Source: Rheinheimera sediminis
Lineage (GTDB): Bacteria > Pseudomonadota > Gammaproteobacteria > Enterobacterales > Alteromonadaceae
Direction: 5' to 3'
NCBI RefSeq assembly: GCF_004005375.1
Contig: NZ_RZUF01000018.1
Coordinates: 1-64,000 of the forward strand
Length of the DNA stretch: 64,000 nucleotides
Within the stretch, counting starts at the first letter, position 1. Each line of letters opens with the position of its first letter. Below are positions 26,886-36,161 of this stretch, piece by piece. A model generated the notes under the pieces. That model did not search any database, was not told the origin of the DNA, and saw only the letters and a program-made list of their open reading frames with translations. Position numbers and translations under genes: made by a program.

Positions 26886-27338
26886 TCAATAAGATAAAGT
26901 AATTACAACGGGGAAACTGAAGGTTTCATTTAAGTAATGCGTTGTGCCGCTGCCAGAAGTCTGTACTGTGGCGCCAATTCGAAGTTGCACTTCTCCGGCT
27001 TCATTACTGTAGACAACGTCAGGCATATCCAGATGAGTAAGTTCGAACCTGTCGGTACTGCCAAATGCTGAATTAGATAGTACGGGTAGATCGACACTCA
27101 GGGAAATAGCTCTGGGGCCTTCTAACCCGGTGATAGTGTAAATACCTGGCTGCCCCCCTTTAATCATCCTTAATCCAGAACTTGAAAGTACCGGGCCATA
27201 AGCAGGTACTGTTAAGGTGTGAGGAGTGGAGTTATCCAGCACAACAACCTGACCGAAAGTCAGTGGTTGCTCGACAAATACATTAGCTGTTGCCAGAAAA
27301 CTAAAGGCGAGTGTGATAATGCTCAGCAAATAAAACAC
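26886..27338 (-). CDS. Second pilin-like protein (DUF4402-like)
   Basis: About 150 aa. The start is uncertain: a GTG at 27338 gives a clean signal peptide (VFYLLSIITLAFSFLATANV), while a TTG at 27368 lies inside a stable hairpin and would extend it by ten residues. The mature part (LTFGQVVVLDNSTPHTLTVP, ending FSFPVVITLSY) has the layout of DUF4402-type structural subunits, like the larger pilin-like protein before it. It may be a minor or tip subunit. Confidence 0.65.
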   Translation of the reverse strand: MFYLLSIITLAFSFLATANVFVEQPLTFGQVVVLDNSTPHTLTVPAYGPVLSSSGLRMIKGGQPGIYTITGLEGPRAISLSVDLPVLSNSAFGSTDRFELTHLDMPDVVYSNEAGEVQLRIGATVQTSGSGTTHYLNETFSFPVVITLSY

Positions 27339-27356
27339 GGCATAAATCCAGAAAAT

Positions 27357-27374
27357 GGGGCCGGTCAAGGCCCC
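27357..27374 (-). promoter_or_regulatory. GC-rich hairpin between pilin-like genes
   Basis: GGGGCC-6 nt-GGCCCC, a six-base-pair all-GC stem ten bases after the major pilin stop codon, followed on the minus strand by ATTTTC. It could cut transcription or protect the 3' end of the pilin message, so that the subunit is made in excess over chaperone and usher. This is inference. Confidence 0.5.
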
Positions 27375-27384
27375 AGGGGATAAC

Positions 27385-28047
27385 TTAGTAATCCACAGTG
27401 ACTACAATAGAACCAGTATAGGATGCATCAATAAATTCATCAGTAGTTACTTCAGTTGAAATTAACGCTCCCAAATTGAAGGCTACAGTGCCAGCTGCAC
27501 CAGTAGATATAGAGCCAGCGGAAACACGGGACGTTGGAGTCATAGCAACAGCAGCTGCAGGCGTTGTAGTGCGATACACATCAACAAAAGGAACCTCAAA
27601 TGCTGCAGCAGCAGGATCAGGAGACTCGATATCAGCAGAGTGATCAATTGTAATGTCCAAGGAGGTAAATGGTGCTGCGTCTGACACTTCAAAAGAGACT
27701 ACAGTTAAGTCAGCCAGTGGACTCAGAATTGCCATGGAGGAGTCAGCTGCTGCTGCGCACAAGGCAGTAAGAGCTGTACCGTTAGCGCCACCAATATTAG
27801 CTGGTTTAGTGGTTGTTGGCTGATTGGTGGTGTTGGCTGGAATATAAAGAGTACGGCAATCGTCAGTCGTATCGTCTGTCTGAGCACGGATACGGCCAAA
27901 ATTTAATGCTGTTCCAGCTACCTGAGTTAAGGTTAATGCGTTGGATACTTCCAGTGTAGGCTGGATCGTTAATTCAGCAGCTGAGGCAACTGATACGAAA
28001 CTTACAGCAGCTGCAACTACAGCAACTTTAGTTCTCAATGATTTCAT
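27385..28047 (-). CDS. Major pilin-like secreted protein (DUF4402-like)
   Basis: 220 aa with a clear signal peptide (VAVVAAAVSFVSVASAAE). The mature N-terminus has LTLTQVAGTALNFGRI, the pattern of DUF4402-type fimbrial subunits. Two Cys near DDCRTLY and TALCAA may pair. The C-terminus ends in a beta strand (GSIVVTVDY), as in the next gene. It is rich in Ala/Thr/Val and is the first gene of the chaperone-usher cluster. AGGAAAGAG precedes the ATG. Its promoter is of sigma-28 type, so it may be made with late flagellar genes. Confidence 0.7.
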   Translation of the reverse strand: MKSLRTKVAVVAAAVSFVSVASAAELTIQPTLEVSNALTLTQVAGTALNFGRIRAQTDDTTDDCRTLYIPANTTNQPTTTKPANIGGANGTALTALCAAAADSSMAILSPLADLTVVSFEVSDAAPFTSLDITIDHSADIESPDPAAAAFEVPFVDVYRTTTPAAAVAMTPTSRVSAGSISTGAAGTVAFNLGALISTEVTTDEFIDASYTGSIVVTVDY

Positions 28048-28128
28048 GTTCTCTTTCCTATAATTATCAAATAGTTACAATGAACCCGCTTAAGTGCTTT
28101 CAATGAATCACACGACCAGCGTATCATT

Positions 28129-28155
28129 GTATCGACCAAGAACATAAAAACTTGA
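28129..28155 (-). promoter_or_regulatory. Sigma-28 type promoter of the pilin-like cluster
   Basis: On the minus strand: TCAA-N15-GTCGATAC. The -10 (28136-28129) is identical to that of the second flagellin. The -35 (28155-28152) is identical to that of the third flagellin, at the same 15-nt spacing. It gives a leader of about 75 nt. Confidence 0.7.
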
Positions 28156-28159
28156 TTAA

Positions 28160-28458
28160 ATTTTGCAGTTTTTTTATTTTTTTAGGAATGGCTTTTCGAA
28201 TTTTCCATTTTAGAGAAAATTAATGGTTCCGTTTTAAACTTTTATCATATCGTTTTGAAATATTTGAACATCAAAAAAATTTTGAGCACCAGAGCGTTTC
28301 CCTAATTACTGGCTACTCATATCATTACTTTGGGCGAAAAAAACCTGCGCTTAACACCACAAAAAAAATAACAGAGCAGAGATTACTGACAAACCTAAGG
28401 CAAGCTGTAAACATCTGCAAAAAGCAACAGATAAAAGCGCTGGATTTACTACCGAAAT
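28160..28458. other. AT-rich spacer between FlgO operon and pilin cluster
   Basis: About 300 bp of AT-rich DNA with runs of T and A. I see no ORF worth calling, no clean terminator for the FlgO operon, and no further promoter match. An upstream (UP-like) role for the T-rich tract at 28168-28181 is possible. Confidence 0.5.
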
Positions 28459-29736
28459 CTAAAGTTGCTGTAATACCAGCGCAGGGATTAATGTCGTCGC
28501 AGAGCTGATCACCACATTAGTTTGTGTTGATACTACTCTGCTGTTAATTTGCAGCCCACGTCGGGTTGGCACCATGGTGCCTGTGAGTACATAATCCATA
28601 CCTTGTGGACTACGTAATTTTGACGTGCGGCGCGACAAGGATAAATCGCCTGTAGGGCTTACTGTAATATGTTTTGTTAGCTTGTATTCGATCACAGAGG
28701 CACCATAACCAGGCAATACTGTGCTTAACTCTTCTGCCAGTTGGTTTCCCACAGCGCTGGTTTGTTCTAGTTGAGCGTCAAAAAATACAAAACTTGCCAC
28801 CCCTACCTTAGCGCCTTGCAATTGCTGATTGCCTGCTAGTTTAAATGCTAATTGAGCTACATAATCACTCAATGATTTGCGGCTTTGTTGAAACAATGGA
28901 GCAGCGCTATAAGCTTGCAGATCTGCCCCTGCAGCCGATAACTCAGAAGGTAAAGTTTTACGGCTGAATGTTTTTACAGCTAAACCCGGTATAGGTTGCC
29001 CATTGTTTACTGCTGCACTATCGAGCTGTGAACTTTGTGCTACGCCCATAGCGGGAGCAGCCTCCTGATAGGGTTGAGTCAGACCAAACCATTCTGTGTT
29101 TCTGCTGTTGGTGCTCTGACTTCCAGAGTTGTCTTGCTGGTCTGAGCTGTCGCACTGACAACCAGCTGCAGAGCTCACTGAGGCAGAAGAAACCGTTGAA
29201 AATTCAGCCTGTACTGAACCAGACATCTGCGGCTGAGCAACAGGTTCCGCTGTTTCATAAGACGCAACAATTTGATTAGGTTCAGAAAAGGCTCCCTTAT
29301 TGTTTTTCAGGATCTCTGTCAGGCTTTGCACCATATCCAGCAATTGCTGTTGATTTTTAATCAGGCTACTTATTGAATAAAGTACTTCGCGCTGATCATT
29401 CGTCATCTCAGTTTTGCCTAGATAAGCAGAGCGTGAAGGCGCATCCTCGATTTTAGACATGTCGCTTAAGGTTTTTATCAAAAACTGTAAATCTTCTTCA
29501 TTGGTCACAAGACGTTCTAAAGCTGGTTTTTGTTTGTCCCAATCCGACTGCATGGCCTGGATCTGAGTTTGCAATTGAGTTAATTGCTGTTCAGCATTAA
29601 CTTCTGTTTGCTCAGCTTGAGCTTCGGCGCTCGCACTGTCTGAGCCAAAACTGGCACAGCCAGACAACACCAGAGCCACAAGGCAAAGTGACACTTTCGC
29701 TGATACTGACATCATAGTGAATTGAAATAAGTTCAT
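28459..29736 (-). CDS. FlgO-family lipoprotein, large paralogue
   Basis: 425 aa. The signal ends in a lipobox (LVLSGC). A coiled-coil region (about residues 35-75) is followed by KPALERLVTNEEDLQFLI, the motif shared with the SPOR lipoprotein 6 kb away. A low-complexity Ser/Gln-rich linker with a CQCD pair follows. The C-terminal FlgO-type domain (about 295-425) contains SAVGNQLAEELS and VSPTGDLSLSRRTS. It is third in a three-gene FlgO-family operon. FlgO itself is a small outer-membrane flagellar lipoprotein, so the extra N-terminal half makes this one distinct. Confidence 0.75.
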   Translation of the reverse strand: MNLFQFTMMSVSAKVSLCLVALVLSGCASFGSDSASAEAQAEQTEVNAEQQLTQLQTQIQAMQSDWDKQKPALERLVTNEEDLQFLIKTLSDMSKIEDAPSRSAYLGKTEMTNDQREVLYSISSLIKNQQQLLDMVQSLTEILKNNKGAFSEPNQIVASYETAEPVAQPQMSGSVQAEFSTVSSASVSSAAGCQCDSSDQQDNSGSQSTNSRNTEWFGLTQPYQEAAPAMGVAQSSQLDSAAVNNGQPIPGLAVKTFSRKTLPSELSAAGADLQAYSAAPLFQQSRKSLSDYVAQLAFKLAGNQQLQGAKVGVASFVFFDAQLEQTSAVGNQLAEELSTVLPGYGASVIEYKLTKHITVSPTGDLSLSRRTSKLRSPQGMDYVLTGTMVPTRRGLQINSRVVSTQTNVVISSATTLIPALVLQQL

Positions 29737-29758
29737 AAGGGTATCCAGTGTATGACTG

Positions 29759-30499
29759 TTAAGGAGTTCCAGCCGATTTTAACTGCAACAAAGGCGCACC
29801 TTGGGTGCCTTTGAGTCCCTGAACGACCTGCTGTGGAATAAAAGCCTGGGCAGATGCCACAACTTTTTTATCATTCACATTCACCATACGGGCATTCACT
29901 ATCACTCCTCCCTGGTGGCGCACTAAAGTTCCACCCAACACAACACTAATGGGATATTGTTGTGTAAGCTCAAGGAAATCACGACTAAAGGTAAAATCAC
30001 CCGTTGGAGTAACCCGGATGTAATCCGTGGTTTTAAAATCTGTTACTGCCATACCGAATTGCGTGGCTTCGTGCATAAAAGCTTCAGCCAATTGATTACC
30101 CAGTAAATCACCTTGCTGGTAATCACTGTCAAGGTAAACAAAGCTGGTTACACCCAGGTTAAAAGTGGTACTCAGTACTTCCAGATTGGCAGCCAAATCA
30201 TGCATAAGGCTTTGTACATAGTGATTTACTGTCACTGAAGTTTCAGCTTTATAACCAGGTAGCTTCATACCCGCCATGCGGGCGTTTTGCATTGCTGAAC
30301 TGTCATAGCCACTCAGGTATAACTCTGTAAAAGAGTTATCTGCTGCGCTAGCTGGGGTTTGACCTTGTTTTAACTCAACTTTATTCGCAGTCACTGGTTT
30401 ACCTTCCGCATCAAGCTGCACTAAGGGAGTACAGCCAAAGTTCAGCGTTACGGCAGCAAGACTGGCCAAAAGCAGAGCATGACAATTTGATCTGTTCAT
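29759..30499 (-). CDS. FlgO-family protein, second paralogue
   Basis: 246 aa with an N-terminal signal and a possible lipobox (LNFGC, imperfect). The FlgO-type domain (about residues 85-235) has LGNQLAEAFMHEA and RVTPTGDFTFSRDFLEL, aligning well with the larger paralogue. It lies 3 bp after the first FlgO gene, so it is translationally linked, and 22 bp before the third. Confidence 0.75.
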   Translation of the reverse strand: MNRSNCHALLLASLAAVTLNFGCTPLVQLDAEGKPVTANKVELKQGQTPASAADNSFTELYLSGYDSSAMQNARMAGMKLPGYKAETSVTVNHYVQSLMHDLAANLEVLSTTFNLGVTSFVYLDSDYQQGDLLGNQLAEAFMHEATQFGMAVTDFKTTDYIRVTPTGDFTFSRDFLELTQQYPISVVLGGTLVRHQGGVIVNARMVNVNDKKVVASAQAFIPQQVVQGLKGTQGAPLLQLKSAGTP

Positions 30500-30502
30500 C
30501 CG

Positions 30503-31099
30503 TTACGACTCCGAATTACGATACAACTTATTATGGCGCAACTGTAGCTGCTCGTTTGGCCATAACACATCTGTAGGAATAACACTGGAAGCTGCAGCTA
30601 TCACTTGCTGGCTTTGCAGGTCGATTAGTTTAGCATTGACGGTAATATGCAATTCACCTTCGGTTAAAGTGCCGGTGATTAAATAGCGAGCCTGCTGATT
30701 ATTCGCCAGTTGACTTAGATCCCGTCCTAATGAATTCTCATAGCCAGGATGAACTAAAACACCGTCATTTAACCTTAACTCACTCACCTGATAACCCAGT
30801 TGAGTTGCTACAGTCTGCATGCTTTCCTGCAACTGCAAAGCTGCATTGTAATTTGCACTGCGACTAGTATCAGGAGCCATCAATTGTGCGTCAGCAAAAG
30901 TGGTTACCGCTATAGCACCAGAATCGAGCGGCTTTAATTGATAAAACAGTTGATCGGCAAGACGTTCGGTATAAAACAGTAACGGAGGATGTTTGGCTGC
31001 TTTTCGAAACTGAGCAGGCTCGGCAATATTTTGCCCTTCTGGCAAAGAACTGCAGCCGCATAACAGCAATACTGTGATGACTACCCCGAATATTCGCAC
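30503..31099 (-). CDS. flgO: FlgO-type outer-membrane lipoprotein
   Basis: 198 aa with lipobox LLLCGC. This is the closest of the three to Vibrio FlgO in length and composition. The domain runs from YTERLADQLFYQLKPLDSGA through SANYNAALQLQESMQTVATQ to GTLTEGELHITVNAKLIDLQ. FlgO acts with FlgP and FlgT in the outer-membrane part of the polar motor. Here flgP and flgT are 10 kb away across the tRNA. It is first in the operon, behind a sigma-54 site. The symbol rests on similarity and context. Confidence 0.75.
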   Translation of the reverse strand: MRIFGVVITVLLLCGCSSLPEGQNIAEPAQFRKAAKHPPLLFYTERLADQLFYQLKPLDSGAIAVTTFADAQLMAPDTSRSANYNAALQLQESMQTVATQLGYQVSELRLNDGVLVHPGYENSLGRDLSQLANNQQARYLITGTLTEGELHITVNAKLIDLQSQQVIAAASSVIPTDVLWPNEQLQLRHNKLYRNSES

Positions 31100-31146
31100 T
31101 CTAACCCCCGGCGATGGTGTTGCTTGCTTATCTGAGTTTGATACAC

Positions 31147-31162
31147 AGCAAATTTAATGCCA
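31147..31162 (-). promoter_or_regulatory. Sigma-54 promoter of FlgO-family operon
   Basis: On the minus strand: TGGCATT-AAAT-TTGCT, with exact -24 TGGCA and -12 TTGCT at correct spacing, 48 bp before the first FlgO-type start. It is the same class as the flgB, flgF and flgT sites. Confidence 0.8.
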
Positions 31163-31223
31163 GAAAGTTATGACGGTTTTGCAATCCCGGCATTCGCCAG
31201 ACTCGACGCAGTGGAGCACAGGG

Positions 31224-31248
31224 ACGGGAGGGGCGAGCCCCTCCCCTA
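31224..31248. repeat. REP-like palindrome after thyA
   Basis: A nine-base stem (GGGAGGGGC / GCCCCTCCC) with a two-base loop, ending in CCTA, five bases beyond the thyA stop. Its outline, ACGGG-N-GGG...CCC-N-CCCCTA, recurs after dbpA (37852-37877), pointing to a dispersed extragenic element. It may also stop transcription. Confidence 0.6.
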
Positions 31249-31253
31249 CAGAT

Positions 31254-32087
31254 TTATATCGCTATGGGGGCTTTGATGGCTGGATGCGCCAAATAATTGA
31301 CCAGTTCAAAATCATCGATACTAAAGCCAAAAATATCTTTGATCGCAGGGTTTAACTGCATTTGAGGCAAAGGATGTGGTGTTCGGCTAAGCTGCTCCTT
31401 TACCTGGTCCATGTGGTTGCTGTACAAATGTGCGTCGCCAAAGGTATGCACAAAATCACCCAGCTTTAGATCGCAAACCTGGGCCACCATCATGGTCAAC
31501 AAAGCATAACTTGCGATATTAAAGGGGACCCCCAAAAATATGTCGGCGCTGCGCTGGTACAACTGACAGGATAATTTGCCGTCATGCACATAAAACTGAA
31601 ATAAAGTATGGCAGGGCGGTAAAGCTTGCTTTCCCATGGCCGCATTGTCTTTTGGGCTAAATTGGGTATCAGGCAATACAGCAGGATTCCAGCCACTGAC
31701 AATTAAACGGCGTGAATCCGGATTGGTTTTAATATCGTGGATAAGCTGACTAATTTGGTCGATCACCCGACCATCCGGTGTTTGCCAGCTACGCCATTGA
31801 GCACCATAGACAGGGCCTAAATCACCTTGTTCAGTGGCCCATTCATCCCAGATTGACACTTTATTTTCTTTCAAATAGTGAATATTGGTATCGCCTTTCA
31901 GAAACCACAGCAGCTCATGGATGATAGAACGAAGATGACACTTCTTTGTCGTCACCAAGGGGAAACCTGCACTCAAATCAAATCGCATCTGATAGCCAAA
32001 TACACTGATGGTGCCAGTCCCAGTACGGTCAGATTTTTTATGGCCATGCTCTAACACATGGCGCATTAAGTCTAAATACTGCTTCAT
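31254..32087 (-). CDS. thyA: Thymidylate synthase ThyA
   Basis: Converts dUMP to dTMP using methylene-tetrahydrofolate, 277 aa. The catalytic Cys is in [11 protein letters not shown] (Cys159), with the preceding [10 protein letters not shown] and the later [10 protein letters not shown]. It is about 13 residues longer than the E. coli enzyme owing to an insertion before the active site ([15 protein letters not shown]), a known variant. Its ATG overlaps the lgt stop by four bases, the usual lgt-thyA coupling. Confidence 0.97.
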   Translation of the reverse strand: MKQYLDLMRHVLEHGHKKSDRTGTGTISVFGYQMRFDLSAGFPLVTTKKCHLRSIIHELLWFLKGDTNIHYLKENKVSIWDEWATEQGDLGPVYGAQWRSWQTPDGRVIDQISQLIHDIKTNPDSRRLIVSGWNPAVLPDTQFSPKDNAAMGKQALPPCHTLFQFYVHDGKLSCQLYQRSADIFLGVPFNIASYALLTMMVAQVCDLKLGDFVHTFGDAHLYSNHMDQVKEQLSRTPHPLPQMQLNPAIKDIFGFSIDDFELVNYLAHPAIKAPIAI

Positions 32088-32896
32088 GCTTTACTCTCAT
32101 TCTTTACTGTATTTGCACGGCTATATCCCCAGACCATAAGACCTATGCCTGCGACTATCATTGGAATGCAAAGCCACTGCCCCATCGACATCCCCAAAGA
32201 CAATAAACCTAAATGCGCATCTGGCTCACGGAAGAATTCAATACTAAAACGCGCCGAACCATAACCAAGCAGGAATAAACCAGCAACATTTCCAGCAGGA
32301 GGATTTTTACCTTTGTACCATTGCAACAGAAAAAACAAAATGATGCCCTCAGCGATCATTTCATACAACTGCGATGGATGGCGTGGTAGCAACCCTGAGT
32401 TAGGAAACAACACAGCCCAAGGTACATCCGTAGTCCGGCCCCATAACTCACCGTTAATAAAATTACCTAAACGGCCAAAGGCCAAGCCCAGAGGCAGCAG
32501 TGGCACCACAAAATCACCAAGCTCAAGGTACTTTTTGTTGTTGCGCCAGGCAAACCAGGCCATAGCGGCCATCACACCCAGCACACCGCCATGGAAAGAC
32601 ATTCCGCCTTCCCAGGTGCGGAATAAATACAGCGGATCAGCTATTAAGTTGCTGAAACCGTAGAACAACACGTAACCGACCCTGCCCCCCAGGATCACAC
32701 CTAAAAACCCAAAAAACATTAAATCGCTGACCTGATCACGGGTCCAGCCAGAACCAGGTTTATCGGCCTGCCGATTTGCCAACCAGTTCGCCAATAAAAA
32801 TGCAATCACATACATCAGACCATACCAACGCACAGCCACAGGCCCAACACTGAAAATTACCGGGTCAATTTGCGGGAATAAAAAATAAGAGTCCAC
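32084..32896 (-). CDS. lgt: Prolipoprotein diacylglyceryl transferase Lgt
   Basis: Inner-membrane enzyme that attaches diacylglycerol to the lipobox Cys of prolipoproteins, 270 aa with about seven membrane segments. Signature [17 protein letters not shown] is present, as are the upstream SFHGGVLGV and HPSQLYEM. It is in the conserved ptsP-lgt-thyA order. Confidence 0.97.
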   Translation of the reverse strand: MDSYFLFPQIDPVIFSVGPVAVRWYGLMYVIAFLLANWLANRQADKPGSGWTRDQVSDLMFFGFLGVILGGRVGYVLFYGFSNLIADPLYLFRTWEGGMSFHGGVLGVMAAMAWFAWRNNKKYLELGDFVVPLLPLGLAFGRLGNFINGELWGRTTDVPWAVLFPNSGLLPRHPSQLYEMIAEGIILFFLLQWYKGKNPPAGNVAGLFLLGYGSARFSIEFFREPDAHLGLLSLGMSMGQWLCIPMIVAGIGLMVWGYSRANTVKNESKA

Positions 32897-32991
32897 TATA
32901 AAAATCCTGTTCTGAACGATAAAGTAATGAGGCGTCGGTGCTGACGCTCATAGTCTGACAAGGTCGAGCATTGTAACAGCCCTTGGCCCCT

Positions 32992-35265
32992 CTAAGCACG
33001 TAATTGGTTTAATAGCTGTTTTTGGTCGAGGAAACGTTGTACGTGCAGACGAACTTGTTTTGGCGACTGGCAGGCCAGAATTTCAGGCAACAACAACTGC
33101 AATTCAGACATATCAACTCTGCGTAGTAACCATTTGATTTTTGCCAGATTACTACTGTTCATACTAAATTTGTTATACCCCATGGCGGCTAAAATCAGCA
33201 CGCCTGCAGGTTCGCCCGCCAGCTCACCACAAATACTCATTGGCAGCTGTAAGCCCTGAGCCTGTAACGACATCTGATGCAAAGCTCGCAGCACTGCTGG
33301 GTGCATCGCATCATATAAAGCCGCAACTCGTGGGTTATTCCTATCAACGGCCAATAAGTATTGAGTTAAATCGTTGGTACCTACTGAGCAAAAATCAATC
33401 TTTCGCGCTAACTCTGGCAACTGATACATGATCGAAGGCACTTCAATCATCACCCCCACTTTAGCTTTCGGCAGTTGCACTTCGGTACCGGCCAATTCGT
33501 CGGTCAACTCAAAAGTGGCTTGTTTAATCAGTCTTAATGATTCATCCACTTCAGCCAAATCCGAAATCATCGGCAACAAAATATGTAAATTGCCCTGGCC
33601 TATATTGGCTTTGAGCATAGCGCGGATTTGTACCAAGAAAATTTCCGGATGATCGAGTGTTAAACGGATCCCACGCCAACCCAAAAAGGGGTTTTCTTCA
33701 ATAATACTGAAATAAGGCAGGGCTTTATCCCCTCCCACATCTAAAGTACGCATCACTACAGCTTTAGTTGAGTGCGACGCTAGTACTTTTTTGTACAACT
33801 CGATTTGCTCTGCTTCGGTTGGGAAACGGTTGCGCATAATAAAGGGAAATTCAGTACGGTATAAGCCTATACCGTCTGTATAAGCCGGCTGGCTACTTTC
33901 CAGCTCTATAGCCAGACCAGCATTCACCATCAGACTAAAAGGCGCACCACAAGCGCTTTGAGCTTTTAAATGCATCTCTGATTGATAACGAGCACTCAAC
34001 TGCACATCTTCGCTGATCAATGTCTGGTATTCAGCCACTATAGCTTCAGCAGGAGCCACTAAAATTTGACCGCGGTAACCGTCTACGATCAGACGTTTAC
34101 TTTGCCAATGAAAAAGTGGCAATTCATCCAGCCCCATCACAGCCGGTATGCCTAAAGCCCGGGCCATAATAGCAGCGTGTGAGTTGACTGAGCCTTTGAG
34201 AGAAACAATAGCGACTAATTGAGATCGTGGAATTTCAGCCAACATAGTGGCCGTGACGTTATCAGCCACCAACACCACTTTTTCCGGTAACTTATGGTGG
34301 CGCTGCTCAGTATCAAGCAAATGATTCAGTACTCTTTGACCAAGATCGCGAATGTCTGTGCCACGCTCTCGTAAGTATGCATCGTCCATGTCATCAAATT
34401 GACGAGCAAACTTTTCAACTACGCGTTTGAGTGCGCTTTTTGCACACCAGCCTTCGTGAATTTGTTTTTCAATTTCGTTGCCCAGGCTGGCTGCATCTAA
34501 TAACTGGTGGTAAACGTCGAAAATGGCCAAAGCATCTGGCGGCAAATGCCCGGCCATGCGTTCAGCCAGCCGATTAAATTCCGCTTTAGTAATTTTGACG
34601 GCTTTGTAAAACCTTAATAGTTCTTTATCTGGATCGTCGACTTTTTTCAGCGATATTGAATCAAAATCACTGGACGGCTCCAGCACAAAACCTTCGCCCA
34701 TGGCAATACCAGGAGCCCCGGGTAACCCCTGCAACTGCCCGGTGCTTTGTGGTGATTTGGAATTTTGACTAGCCGCCTGCCGCATTTCAGCGTGCACCAA
34801 AACAGAAGCCAGTTGCACCCCTAAAGTAACCAGAAAAGACTCTTCGTCTTCACTAAATACTCTTGATTCACCTTGCTGTATGGTCAATACCCCCAGCACT
34901 TTACGGTGATGAATAATAGGACAGCCCAAAAAGGCAGAAAAGCGGTCCTCGCTGACTTCTGGCGTAACCTTAAAGCGGGGATGTAATTGAGCTTGCGCTA
35001 GGTTGATAGGCTCTTCACGCTGACCTACCCAACCAATTAGACCTTCAGAAAAACCAATGGCAACCTGGCCAACAGCCTCTGGATTCAGACCATCTGTAGC
35101 CATCAGCATAAAATGCTGCTGTTCATAGTTCGCAAGGTAGACAGAGCAGCACTCTGTATTCAGTGCATTTTTTACATTCGAGACCAAGCCAGCCAATGCG
35201 TTATTCAGTACCGGCTCTTGCGCCACATCCTGCACTATGCGCCTTAACTGGCTCAGCATTCTCAA
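32992..35265 (-). CDS. ptsP: Phosphoenolpyruvate-protein phosphotransferase PtsP (EI-Ntr)
   Basis: 757 aa. An N-terminal GAF domain (about residues 1-160) is fused to a PTS enzyme I module. The phosphorylated His is in [15 protein letters not shown] (His363), and the PEP-binding barrel has [15 protein letters not shown] and [20 protein letters not shown]. It feeds the nitrogen-type PTS (NPr, EIIA-Ntr), a regulatory cascade rather than sugar transport. Its ATG overlaps the rppH stop. Confidence 0.96.
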   Translation of the reverse strand: MRMLSQLRRIVQDVAQEPVLNNALAGLVSNVKNALNTECCSVYLANYEQQHFMLMATDGLNPEAVGQVAIGFSEGLIGWVGQREEPINLAQAQLHPRFKVTPEVSEDRFSAFLGCPIIHHRKVLGVLTIQQGESRVFSEDEESFLVTLGVQLASVLVHAEMRQAASQNSKSPQSTGQLQGLPGAPGIAMGEGFVLEPSSDFDSISLKKVDDPDKELLRFYKAVKITKAEFNRLAERMAGHLPPDALAIFDVYHQLLDAASLGNEIEKQIHEGWCAKSALKRVVEKFARQFDDMDDAYLRERGTDIRDLGQRVLNHLLDTEQRHHKLPEKVVLVADNVTATMLAEIPRSQLVAIVSLKGSVNSHAAIMARALGIPAVMGLDELPLFHWQSKRLIVDGYRGQILVAPAEAIVAEYQTLISEDVQLSARYQSEMHLKAQSACGAPFSLMVNAGLAIELESSQPAYTDGIGLYRTEFPFIMRNRFPTEAEQIELYKKVLASHSTKAVVMRTLDVGGDKALPYFSIIEENPFLGWRGIRLTLDHPEIFLVQIRAMLKANIGQGNLHILLPMISDLAEVDESLRLIKQATFELTDELAGTEVQLPKAKVGVMIEVPSIMYQLPELARKIDFCSVGTNDLTQYLLAVDRNNPRVAALYDAMHPAVLRALHQMSLQAQGLQLPMSICGELAGEPAGVLILAAMGYNKFSMNSSNLAKIKWLLRRVDMSELQLLLPEILACQSPKQVRLHVQRFLDQKQLLNQLRA

Positions 35266-35780
35266 CCCCTTCTGATTAACTTGTCATTTTTTCCATCTCT
35301 ACGAAGAAACGGCAAAGCAATAGGGGCAAACTCTTTCATCACCTTACGGTACACTTCCCGTTTAAAGGCGACGACCTGACGCACCGGATACCAATAACTG
35401 ACCCAACGCCAGTCATCAAACTCTGGATGCGTAGTTTTTAATAGATTTACGTCTTCTTCCTTACAGTTCAGGCGCAACAAAAACCATTTTTGTTTTTGCC
35501 CTATACACACCGGATTACTGTCCCGACGAATTAAACGCTTTGGTAATTTGTACCTCAGCCAGTGTTTGGTTACAGCAATAATTTCTACGTCTTCAGGCTG
35601 TAAACCTACTTCTTCGTTTAACTCCCGGTACATGGCTTGCTCTGGGGTTTCCCCTTCGTCTATGCCACCCTGTGGGTACTGCCAGGAATGTTGACCGTAT
35701 CTCCTTGCCCAAAACACCTGTCCCTGGTGGTTATATATTACAATGCCGACGTTGGCTCTAAAGCCTTCAGCGTCGATCAC
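35262..35780 (-). CDS. rppH: RNA pyrophosphohydrolase RppH
   Basis: Nudix hydrolase, 172 aa, that removes pyrophosphate from mRNA 5' ends and starts RNase E decay. The Nudix box is [20 protein letters not shown] followed by VGL (about residues 37-59). [15 protein letters not shown] and [10 protein letters not shown] are typical. It overlaps ptsP by four bases and is divergent from mutH. Confidence 0.97.
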   Translation of the reverse strand: MIDAEGFRANVGIVIYNHQGQVFWARRYGQHSWQYPQGGIDEGETPEQAMYRELNEEVGLQPEDVEIIAVTKHWLRYKLPKRLIRRDSNPVCIGQKQKWFLLRLNCKEEDVNLLKTTHPEFDDWRWVSYWYPVRQVVAFKREVYRKVMKEFAPIALPFLRRDGKNDKLIRRG

Positions 35781-36161
35781 AAAAACCTCTAGCTTGGTTC
35801 CAGCTGTTGTTTCATCGATTCTTTCATAAAGTCACGACTTCGGCAAATTGTATTTTCTACAGACTTATCCACAATTTATATGATTAATCAGTGCGCACTG
35901 TGCACTTCTACACAGGCTCTGTACATAAAGCTGTGCATAAGGGTGTTTTTGTTCTTGGATAACTCAGAATCGCCTGAATAACACCCAGTTAAAAACCAAA
36001 AAATAACTATAAAAAACATTAAGTTAGAGATCAAAGCCCGCTATTTAAGCTGCATTACAACTGTGCATAACTCGATTTGATTGCTTTTTGAGCAGCAAAA
36101 AGTGCGAAAAAATGCTAGTGTTTCTAAGGACCTGAATCTATGTCTCTCTTATGATGTTTTT
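35781..36161. other. rppH-mutH spacer with three DnaA-box-like 9-mers
   Basis: 381 bp divergent spacer. It holds an exact DnaA box TTATCCACA at 35865-35873 and two TTATGCACA-type boxes on the opposite strand at 35932-35940 and 36062-36070. Nearby are the small palindromes GTGCGCAC and GTGCAC. No ORF is credible beyond the mutH upstream extension. Promoters for rppH and mutH must be here, but I cannot point to them. Confidence 0.55.

Noticed and set aside
21772-31253. Prophage or integrative element at the tRNA
   Set aside because: No integrase, no phage genes, and no repeated tRNA end found by eye. Only the location is suggestive.
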